Source of the DNA: CAZHGD01 sp964531735
GTDB lineage: Bacteria > Armatimonadota > UBA10988
NCBI GenBank assembly: GCA_964531735.1
Contig: CAZHGD010000152.1
Span: 1 to 17,908, forward strand
Length of the DNA: 17,908 nucleotides
Reading direction: 5' to 3'
This document shows positions 1 through 6,761 of this stretch, piece by piece. The notes below the pieces were generated by a model. It was not told where the DNA came from. It saw nothing but the letters and a program-made list of their open reading frames with translations, and made no database searches. The translations under genes were made by a program, and so were the position numbers. Numbering within the stretch: the first letter of the stretch is position 1; each line of letters starts with the position of its first letter.

Positions 1-1
1 A

Positions 2-2656
2 GTCGCCGCGCAGGTCAACGTGCGCCGCGTGGGTGCTGATGTGGTGCTCGAGGGCCCGTCGCTGCGGGCGGTGTTCCTCGACGCGGGCAACGGTCCGGCC
101 TGCCTGTACGCGCCGGGCGGCGACGGCTACCGATCGGTGGCGACGGTGCCGACGGTGGTCGGGGTCAGCCTGAACGGGCAGCCGGCGGCGCTGGGGGCCG
201 CGAGCGCCACGCTGAACCCGCCGGCGCAGGTGGCCTTCGAGCGGGCGCTGGCCGACGGCTCCGGCACGTTGCGTAGCGTCTGGCGCCTCGGTGAGGACGG
301 TCTGCTGAAGGTGGACACCACGCTGCAGGCGGCGCGGCCGCTGGGCCTGACCGGGCTCTACGGACCGGCGGTGCTGGCCGGCGACAACGGCACCGGCGCG
401 CGCAAGCTGGGCGCGCTGTTCCCCGGTCTGGAGTACCTGCGGGCCGACGAGCCGTCATCGTCGACGCGCGACTTCGCGCCGCCCTTGCATCTGCGGTTGG
501 TGCCCGACCCGTACAAGGTGACTGTGCCGCTGATGGCCGTCGAGACCGATGCGGCCCTGGTGGCGCTGCTCTGGGACCAGACCCAGAAGTGGCACCGCGA
601 CCGCTTCCTGGTCTCGGCCTGCTTCGCGTCGCCGAACTTCCACGACGAGCAGGCCAACCACCGGCTGCAGTTGTTCGTGCCGGCCGGCCCCGACCTGGTG
701 GCCGAGAACGCCATGGGCGCCAAGACGCCCTACGCCGTGGCGGCGGGCGAGACGGTGACGCTCTCGCAGCAGGTGCTGATCCGGCCGCGTGCCACCGTGC
801 TCGAGGCGGTGGACACCTGGCTGGACCAGTACGGCGGCCTGCCCAAGCCGCAAGCCTGGCCGCGGAGCTTCGAGGCGCAGGTGGCGCTCTCGCGGCACGG
901 CTTCCTGCACAGCGTGTGGGATGCCAAGGCCAATAAGTCGCAGCACTGCCATGGCTGGACCAACGCCAACGCCCCGCAGTTCGCCGCGCTGTTGTTGGTC
1001 GACAGCCTGTTGACCGGCAGTCGTGAGGCCCAGGAGCGGGCCGATCTGATCATCGCCACGACGCTGGCCGAGCAAGGCGAGAAGGCGCTGTCGGCCGGCG
1101 CCTGTTGCCACATTCTGCGCGGCAACCTGCCGTTTGTAGCCGGCCACCTGGACGGCGCCCTGGCCGGGCTCAAGGACCTGGCCTACCAGGCCATCGGCAG
1201 CATGGCCGCGGACGGCTCGTGGGGCTACTCTCGACCCGACGAGCACGCGTCGCTCGGCGAACAGGGCGCGGTGGAGCTGGGCACCTGTGCGGGCCAGGCG
1301 GCCAACATCTGGCGCTGGGCGCGCATCAGCGGCGATCCCGCCGCCATTGAGGCCGGCGGCAGGGCGTTGAAGCGCATGGACGCGTTCGTGGTGCCGGCCG
1401 GCGCGCAAGGCTGGGAATGCCCGATCCACGAGCCGGACATCCTGGCCGCCGCTTACGCCATCCGCGCTTACGTCGACGCCTTCGAGGTAACGGGCGAAAA
1501 GCACCACCTCGAGCGCGCCATCTACTGGGCCCGCACCGGTATCGCCTTCAACTACCTGTGGGACGATCCGAGCAAGCCGGGCATGCGCTATGCCAGCATA
1601 CCGGTCTTCGGCTCGACGTTCCTGACCCATTCCTGGCTGGGTCTGCCGGTCCAGTGGTGCGGTCTGGTCTACGGCTACGCTCTGCAGCAACTGGCGCGTC
1701 ACGACTCCTCGCGGCCGTGGCTGCGGTTGGCCGAAGGGCTGACCGTCAGCGGCGCCTACCAGCAATGGGAGGACCAGGATCCGAAGCTCAAGGGGCTCTA
1801 TCCCGATAGCTGGGGTGTGTACTTCACCCGCCGCAACGGCGCGCACATCAACCCCGAAGACATCGCCCTGAACGTCCTGGCGCTGAAGGGTGCCGACCTG
1901 GAGCCGCGGACCGTGGCCGCGTCCGTCGGCGGACAGCAGTTCCGCGTGACCGCGGCCGGCGAGTTCAGCGAGGTGGTGACCGCAGGCGACAGCCTGCGTT
2001 TCCGCCTCGCCTGGCTGCGTGGCGGTACGAGCTGGGTGGCGGTGCCAGCCATCGCCCGGCCCACCGCGGTCAGCATCGGCGGGCGGCCGGCGGTGTTCGG
2101 CGCCGATCTGGACGCTCCCGGTGTGGACGCGTGCTATGACGAGAAGCAGGCGGTGCTGTTCCTGCGGGTGCCGATGGGCCAGCAGCCACCGGTTGCGGTG
2201 CGCCTCGACGGCGTGCGGCGCGGCGCGCCGGCCGCACCGGCCCGCAAGGCGCGCTGGGACTTCGAGCGGGACCTGTCCGGCTGGACGGCCGACAACCACT
2301 GCCAGTTGAGCTGGGCTGACGGCCGCCTGGTCTGCACGGTGACCGGCTTCGACCCGTACTTCCACGGTGAGGCCAACGCGCCACTCGCGGGCAAGACCAA
2401 GCTGGTGGTGCGAGCCCGGTCGACCGGGGCGAAGATGCTGGGTGTGTTCTGGGGCACCGATCTGGCACCGGGCACCTCGCCGGCGCGCAGCAAAGCGATG
2501 CCGCTGCCGCCCGATGGCCAGTGGCACGAGATCGTCTTCGAGCTGGCGGGTCATCCTGGCTGGCGCGGCACGCTGAACCTGCTCCGCTTCGACCCCGAGC
2601 CGGCCGACGCACCGGTGGGCAGTCGGGTGGAGATCGACTGGGCCGAGATCAGGTAG
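2..2656 (+). CDS. Probable (alpha/alpha)-toroid glycosidase-like protein with C-terminal jelly-roll domain, 5'-partial
   Basis: The frame is open to the left edge, so the true start, and any signal peptide, lies upstream. The GTG at 20 is only the first start-like codon inside the window. About 884 codons are present. The first ~280 residues look like a beta-rich supersandwich domain. Residues ~290-600 are helix-rich with conserved-looking aromatic and acidic patches (HCHGWTNAN, GAVELGTCAGQ, WECPIHEPDILAAAY, THSWLGLPVQW), as in the six-hairpin, or (alpha/alpha) toroid, glycosidase superfamily. The last ~135 residues (from about 749, beginning WDFERDLSGW) form a beta-sandwich of the kind seen in carbohydrate-binding modules. 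Substrate and GH family are not identifiable by eye. It could also be a lyase or a non-catalytic toroid protein. Its stop lies 3 bp from the stop of the converging gene. Confidence 0.75.
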   Translation, partial: VAAQVNVRRVGADVVLEGPSLRAVFLDAGNGPACLYAPGGDGYRSVATVPTVVGVSLNGQPAALGAASATLNPPAQVAFERALADGSGTLRSVWRLGEDGLLKVDTTLQAARPLGLTGLYGPAVLAGDNGTGARKLGALFPGLEYLRADEPSSSTRDFAPPLHLRLVPDPYKVTVPLMAVETDAALVALLWDQTQKWHRDRFLVSACFASPNFHDEQANHRLQLFVPAGPDLVAENAMGAKTPYAVAAGETVTLSQQVLIRPRATVLEAVDTWLDQYGGLPKPQAWPRSFEAQVALSRHGFLHSVWDAKANKSQHCHGWTNANAPQFAALLLVDSLLTGSREAQERADLIIATTLAEQGEKALSAGACCHILRGNLPFVAGHLDGALAGLKDLAYQAIGSMAADGSWGYSRPDEHASLGEQGAVELGTCAGQAANIWRWARISGDPAAIEAGGRALKRMDAFVVPAGAQGWECPIHEPDILAAAYAIRAYVDAFEVTGEKHHLERAIYWARTGIAFNYLWDDPSKPGMRYASIPVFGSTFLTHSWLGLPVQWCGLVYGYALQQLARHDSSRPWLRLAEGLTVSGAYQQWEDQDPKLKGLYPDSWGVYFTRRNGAHINPEDIALNVLALKGADLEPRTVAASVGGQQFRVTAAGEFSEVVTAGDSLRFRLAWLRGGTSWVAVPAIARPTAVSIGGRPAVFGADLDAPGVDACYDEKQAVLFLRVPMGQQPPVAVRLDGVRRGAPAAPARKARWDFERDLSGWTADNHCQLSWADGRLVCTVTGFDPYFHGEANAPLAGKTKLVVRARSTGAKMLGVFWGTDLAPGTSPARSKAMPLPPDGQWHEIVFELAGHPGWRGTLNLLRFDPEPADAPVGSRVEIDWAEIR

Positions 2657-2659
2657 CGG

Positions 2660-4762
2660 CTACGGCTGCGTGATGGACAGCACGGTGTTGACCAGTCCGA
2701 AGTCGGTCTGCCGGTAGGTGTTCTGGGTACGCAGGCCAGTGGCGGTGAGCCCGCGGAGCGTGAGGCAGGCCGTGCCCACTTCGCGGCCGGTGGTGCTGGT
2801 GCTGCCGCTGGACCGCCCGCCACCGCAGCCCACCGCGATGGTGAGCAGGAGCACGGTGGCCAGCGCGTAGGCTGCGCGCAACCGACGGCGCGGGCGCGTG
2901 GCGGCGCCCAGGGCCACGGTGGCCAGGGCCAGCAGACAGGCCGGAGCCGGTCCCGGGCGGCTGTGCGTTAGCGTGGTCGGCGCCACCACGGTCCGCCTGC
3001 TGCCGCCTGACTTCAGCCGTCCCACGAGCAGCAGGTCGGCACCACCACCGGCCGGCAGATCGGCGAGCGCTTGGCCTTCCTGGCCCAGCGTGAGCGCCTG
3101 CTTGCTGCCCGAGGCGGTCTGTCGCGAGGCGGCGGCATGCTCGGCCCGCGGGCGGTCGACCGCCGGATCCAGCACGCCGTTGTGGTCGATGTCGTCCCAG
3201 ACCTCGAGCGCCTCGAGGAACTCGAGGATGTTGCCCGTGGTCTCCAGTTCGGCATCGAAGCTGGTCAGCCGAATGCCCTCTGCGCCCGGTGCTTCCACGT
3301 GTACCTGGCCCATCACCGCTGGGCCGGTGGTCACCGCCACGGAGGTGTGGCACTCGGGAGCGCGCGGGCCGAAGCTGACCACGGGGCGCGGCGCGCTGCC
3401 GGGCGCCGCGCTGGCCTCACGCGGCACCAGGCCCGATTCGAGGACGACCGCGTCGAAGTCGACCGGGTAGTCGGCGTCGTTGAGGAACGTGAGGGGCAGG
3501 TTCACAAAACCGTCGAGGCCGACGGGCAGTAGGCCCGCTTGGAATGGCCAGAGCTTGCTGCGCGGAAAGATGAACCGTTTGCAGCCCGCCTCCTTGGCGC
3601 TGGTGACTTGCCCATCGCCGTTGGTGTCGAACACTGTGGCGGCATGCTCACTGACCTTGTGCCCACTGAGCGGGGCGTACAGGCTGAGCAGGTTGCCCAA
3701 GCTGCACAGGTGGCCGGCGCTCTGCATCAGCAGCACGCTGGAACTGGTCGGGTGGCTGCTGGTGAGCGCGGCGGCGGCGGCCGCGGGCGGCACTTTGAAG
3801 GTCACCTCGCGCTGGGCCTTGGCCGGCACCGTCACTTTGGCGAAGTAGGTACTCAGCGCGGCGTGGTCGCCGACGAACAGGATGAACTGCTCATTCTCGT
3901 TCATCGCCGGCCGGATGCTGTCGAGGGCCGCCGCGAGGCCGTCCTGACTGCATGGGAAGTCGTAGCCGGGCTGGGCGCCACCGGTGCTGGTGGGTGGGCC
4001 GCCAACGAGAGTGAAGCTGGTGGCGTACTGCCCGGCGAAGTTGCCGCGGAGCACCGCCACGTCGGCATCGTCGGGCTCCAGGGCCCGCGACATGATCACC
4101 ACCACGTGGCGGCTGCGGATCGGCCCGTTGGCCGAGGTCGGCTCGAGACTGACCGCCTGACCGAGCGTGTACGGCGCGTCGGTCGGTCCCGTGGCCGCGA
4201 CGCGTGAGCCGCGCACACCGGCGGCGTGGACATCGGTGCTGGTCCGGCCCACGCCGGGCCGCAGGGCGGCGGCGGCGTCATCGTGGTAGCCGAAGTACTT
4301 GCAGCTCTTGTCGTGAGTGGTCGACGACAGCGTGGCGGTGCGCGGGCTGTCCTTGAAGGCGTTGGCGAAGTCGCCCGCGAAGCAGCAGGTGAACACCAGC
4401 AGGCGGGAGTGGTAGCTGGAAATGTAGTGGTCCAGCATCGTCTTGAGGTCCCAACTGGCGACCAAGTCCTCGGCGGTGGCGGCGGGCCCAGACTCGCCCG
4501 GCAAGCCCATACGGCCCGTGAGCACGGCCCAATGCCCGTTCGGCTTGCGTTCCAGATCAACTTGGTCGGCTGGCTCGCTGGGTGGCGGTGGCGCCGGCGG
4601 CTTGGGCGGTTCGGGGGGCGGCGGCCAGGCGTCCATCTCGATCTCGCCGGCGACGCCGGCCAGGACCAGTGTGGCAGTGGTCAGCACCGTCGTGGCTGCC
4701 AACAGGAGGAATGCCAGCAGCCCAGCGGCGCGGCGCCGACGGTCGGCTTGTTCGCAACCCAT
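2660..4762 (-). CDS. Membrane-anchored protein with caspase/C13-like motif, EF-hand-like loops and a two-helix C-terminal anchor
   Basis: About 700 residues from the ATG at 4762. A GTG six codons upstream is also open, but the ATG puts a short basic n-region (RRRR) directly before a hydrophobic segment at ~13-39, which suits a signal anchor. A proline-rich linker (~46-64) follows. The segment LLVFTCCFAGDF (~121-132) resembles the catalytic-Cys strand of clan CD peptidases (C-x-A/S-G). I do not see a convincing preceding HG motif, so protease activity is uncertain. Two acidic Ca-binding-type loops occur: DTNGDGQ (~379) and DIDHNGVLD (~524). The C-terminus has a hydrophobic stretch (~605-622), an RPRRRLR cluster, a second hydrophobic stretch (~631-644) ending in GCGGG, and then ~50 polar residues. 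This looks like a sorting or anchoring tail. It is probably extracytoplasmic. It is last in the leftward run, 87 bp after the fucosidase gene. Confidence 0.7.
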   Translation of the reverse strand: MGCEQADRRRRAAGLLAFLLLAATTVLTTATLVLAGVAGEIEMDAWPPPPEPPKPPAPPPPSEPADQVDLERKPNGHWAVLTGRMGLPGESGPAATAEDLVASWDLKTMLDHYISSYHSRLLVFTCCFAGDFANAFKDSPRTATLSSTTHDKSCKYFGYHDDAAAALRPGVGRTSTDVHAAGVRGSRVAATGPTDAPYTLGQAVSLEPTSANGPIRSRHVVVIMSRALEPDDADVAVLRGNFAGQYATSFTLVGGPPTSTGGAQPGYDFPCSQDGLAAALDSIRPAMNENEQFILFVGDHAALSTYFAKVTVPAKAQREVTFKVPPAAAAAALTSSHPTSSSVLLMQSAGHLCSLGNLLSLYAPLSGHKVSEHAATVFDTNGDGQVTSAKEAGCKRFIFPRSKLWPFQAGLLPVGLDGFVNLPLTFLNDADYPVDFDAVVLESGLVPREASAAPGSAPRPVVSFGPRAPECHTSVAVTTGPAVMGQVHVEAPGAEGIRLTSFDAELETTGNILEFLEALEVWDDIDHNGVLDPAVDRPRAEHAAASRQTASGSKQALTLGQEGQALADLPAGGGADLLLVGRLKSGGSRRTVVAPTTLTHSRPGPAPACLLALATVALGAATRPRRRLRAAYALATVLLLTIAVGCGGGRSSGSTSTTGREVGTACLTLRGLTATGLRTQNTYRQTDFGLVNTVLSITQP

Positions 4763-4849
4763 GGTTGGTCTCACCGGCACGGCACCGGCCCATTTCGGCG
4801 GGCAGGTGGTCAGCCCTGCCGCTGCCGCCCGGTCGTTCTTGCGGGAGTG
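4763..4849. other. Intergenic spacer between fucosidase stop and the caspase-like gene start
   Basis: The 87 bp hold one short inverted repeat, GGCAGG (4801-4806) and CCTGCC (4815-4820), with an 8-base loop. No T-run follows it on either strand, so I do not call it a rho-independent terminator. No convincing -35/-10 pair is visible. The caspase-like gene may be co-transcribed with the fucosidase gene or have its own promoter here. Confidence 0.35.
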
Positions 4850-6163
4850 TTACCAGTCCACGGCCAGCACGTCCACCTCAGGCGAGCGGAGCGCCTGTGG
4901 CACGGTCACGGTGACACCGCGACCGGTACCGGTGAACGGCAGGCTGGCGCCGGTGTGCAGCAGCCGCACGGACTGCGGGGGCCGCTCGGCGGACACTGTC
5001 ACCACGCCGCTATGATCGGGCGTCAGCCACAAATACCAGGTGCTGCCGCGCACCGTCACCAGGGCGTTGCTCGGTGACGGGTATGGCCCCGGCTGCACGC
5101 CGAACACGGCCTCGCCGCTGTGGTGGAGCCACTCGGCCAACTCGGCGAAGCGCGCGTAGCCGGCGTCGGGCAACTCGCCGTTGGGCCGCGGGGCCACATT
5201 GACCAGCAAGTTGCCGCCCCAGGCGCAGCAGTGCGCCAACCGGGTCAGCAGCCACGAGAGCGGCTTGTACTGCTCACTGGAGCGGGCGTAGCCCCAGCCG
5301 CTCTGCGGCCAGATGTCGCACAGCTCCCACCAGCCCTCGATCGGTCCGTCGGGCAGTCGACATTCGGGCGTGGTGTAGTCGGCCTGGCCGTGCATGCGCG
5401 GGTTGACCACGAGGTGTGGTTGCAGTGCCCGCAGTTCGTTGAGGCTGATCACGTCGGGCCCACCGTCGAACCACAGCAGGTCGATGCGGCCGTACCGCGT
5501 CAGCAGTTCGACGATCTGCCCGCGCAGGTAGGCGCGCTGCTCGCCGGCGAACTCCGGCGGCGGCGGGGGCAGTTCGGCGAGTGGCTCGTGGTGCTGGCCG
5601 TAGTGTGCCCGGCCGGGATAGCGTTCGGGCTGGGTGGAGCCGTAGTGGAACGACATGGTCTCGCGCTCGCGGTACCAGTCCGGCGGCGAGTAGTACAAGC
5701 CGACCTTGAGCCCGTGGCGGCGGCACGCCTCCACGAACGGCGCGACCAGGTCGACACCGGGCAGGTACTGCTTGACGCCGAAGTCGCCGTGGTCACTCGG
5801 CCACAGGGCGTACCCGTCGTGATGGCGACAGGTCAGCACGGCGTAGCGGAAGCCCGCCGCGGCCGCGGCCGCCAGCCAGCGGTCGGGATGGTACTGGTCG
5901 GGCCGGAACCGCTCGGCCAGTGCCCAGTACTCAGCCGGCCTGACCAGCGTCTGGCCGGGCCGCTCGCCGGCATCCCAAGGCTTGTCGGCGACCATGCCCC
6001 ACGACAGGTCGATCCCGCCGTGGACCGACGAGATACCCCAGTGGATGAACAGGCCCAATGCGGCTTCACCGAACCACTGGGCCTCGGGATGGCGCGTGTG
6101 CCGGGCCGTGGCCAATGCTTCGGTCAGGCCGAGGTGCGCGTGCTGGCCGGCGGCGGCTGACAT
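4850..6163 (-). CDS. GH29 alpha-L-fucosidase
   Basis: 437 residues. The enzyme would remove terminal alpha-L-fucose from oligosaccharides by a retaining mechanism. Motifs of the GH29 (beta/alpha)8 barrel are clear: GLFIHWG (~37-43), RHHDGYALW (~113-121), and the nucleophile strand IDLLWFDGG (~227-235), with D233 the expected nucleophile. TPEC (~265) and GGNLLVNVAPRPNGELP (~316-332) follow. A short beta domain makes up the C-terminus. No signal peptide is visible, so action in the cytoplasm on imported substrate is likely. The ATG at 6163 is preferred because GGGAG (6170-6174) sits 6 nt upstream and the gene then begins 13 bp after the HNH stop. A longer open frame to 6220 would overlap that gene. 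The family call is firm. The exact fucosyl linkage is unknown. Confidence 0.93.
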   Translation of the reverse strand: MSAAAGQHAHLGLTEALATARHTRHPEAQWFGEAALGLFIHWGISSVHGGIDLSWGMVADKPWDAGERPGQTLVRPAEYWALAERFRPDQYHPDRWLAAAAAAGFRYAVLTCRHHDGYALWPSDHGDFGVKQYLPGVDLVAPFVEACRRHGLKVGLYYSPPDWYRERETMSFHYGSTQPERYPGRAHYGQHHEPLAELPPPPPEFAGEQRAYLRGQIVELLTRYGRIDLLWFDGGPDVISLNELRALQPHLVVNPRMHGQADYTTPECRLPDGPIEGWWELCDIWPQSGWGYARSSEQYKPLSWLLTRLAHCCAWGGNLLVNVAPRPNGELPDAGYARFAELAEWLHHSGEAVFGVQPGPYPSPSNALVTVRGSTWYLWLTPDHSGVVTVSAERPPQSVRLLHTGASLPFTGTGRGVTVTVPQALRSPEVDVLAVDW

Positions 6164-6169
6164 GGCAGG

Positions 6170-6174
6170 CTCCC
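6170..6174 (-). promoter_or_regulatory. Ribosome binding site of the GH29 gene
   Basis: Reads GGGAG on the minus strand, 6 nt before the ATG at 6163. It lies just past the HNH stop codon, fixes the start choice and suggests translation as part of the same transcript. Confidence 0.6.
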
Positions 6175-6176
6175 AA

Positions 6177-6761
6177 TCAGGTGTCGTTGGCGCGGCGAAG
6201 GCCCTGGCGGTCGACCTCACGGGCGACGAAGGGATTCACCTTGGCCAGCCAGGTGAAGGTAATGGCGGCCTCCGCGTAGGCGAGGTAGTCCTCTTCGCGC
6301 TGCTCGCGGCATTCCGCATCGTTCAGCTCGAGCCGCTCGATGGTCTCGACGACGGCCTGCCGCGTGTCGGCGTCCAGCCCACGGCGCGGGGTGACCTGCC
6401 ACGTCGGTGGCAGCAACTCGAACCAGCCGGTCTCGACGTCGAACGGGTCCAGGACATCCTCGAAGTCGCGCTTGCGGGAGTTCATCAGCGCACACACGAG
6501 CCGGTAGTTGCGCCATTCGTAGGCCAGGTCGGGGTGCTTCGACTTCGGTGCCAGGTGCTCAACGCTGGGGCCGCCGACCACTCTGGGGATGTAGATGCAG
6601 CAGTAGGCACAGACGCGGCCATAGCGAGCCAGGAGTTCGGGCAGGCAGCGTCGCCAGTAGTCGGGCAGAGGGTCCTTGCCGGCCGAGAGCGCGGCGCGGC
6701 CCGGTTGCCGCACGCGGAGGTCGAAGTCCTCCGGCTCGGGTGCCGCGTCGACGTGGATCAT
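6177..6761 (-). CDS. ptuB-like: HNH endonuclease, PtuB-like partner of the upstream ATPase (Septu-type)
   Basis: 194 residues. The ATG at 6761 overlaps the ATPase stop as ATGA, implying translational coupling. A longer frame upstream is only an antiphase extension. HNH features run in order: zinc-type CAYC (C51, C54), the catalytic EHLAPKS segment (E68-H69), EWRNYRLVC (N85, C90) and MNSRK (N94). This layout, CxxC then (D/E)H..PKS, then W.N, then NSRK, matches the HNH family found beside ABC-type ATPases in Septu (PtuB) and in retron-linked PtuAB pairs. The second zinc pair is irregular: C90 is present, but the position usually held by the next Cys is Met93. The expected role is DNA or RNA cleavage licensed by the ATPase on phage infection. 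This role is inferred from the family and is not shown here. Confidence 0.83.
   Translation of the reverse strand: MIHVDAAPEPEDFDLRVRQPGRAALSAGKDPLPDYWRRCLPELLARYGRVCAYCCIYIPRVVGGPSVEHLAPKSKHPDLAYEWRNYRLVCALMNSRKRDFEDVLDPFDVETGWFELLPPTWQVTPRRGLDADTRQAVVETIERLELNDAECREQREEDYLAYAEAAITFTWLAKVNPFVAREVDRQGLRRANDT

Noticed and set aside
455..2554. 699-codon minus-strand open frame
   Set aside because: It is antisense to the toroid/jelly-roll gene, with no recognisable motif or plausible protein composition.
2660..4762. Caspase-like protein as an abortive-infection effector linked to the ATPase-HNH pair
   Set aside because: The protein appears membrane-anchored and extracytoplasmic, is separated from the pair by the fucosidase gene, and lacks a clear His-Cys dyad.
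4801..4820. GGCAGG/CCTGCC hairpin as a rho-independent terminator
   Set aside because: It has only a 6-bp stem and no T-run on either strand.
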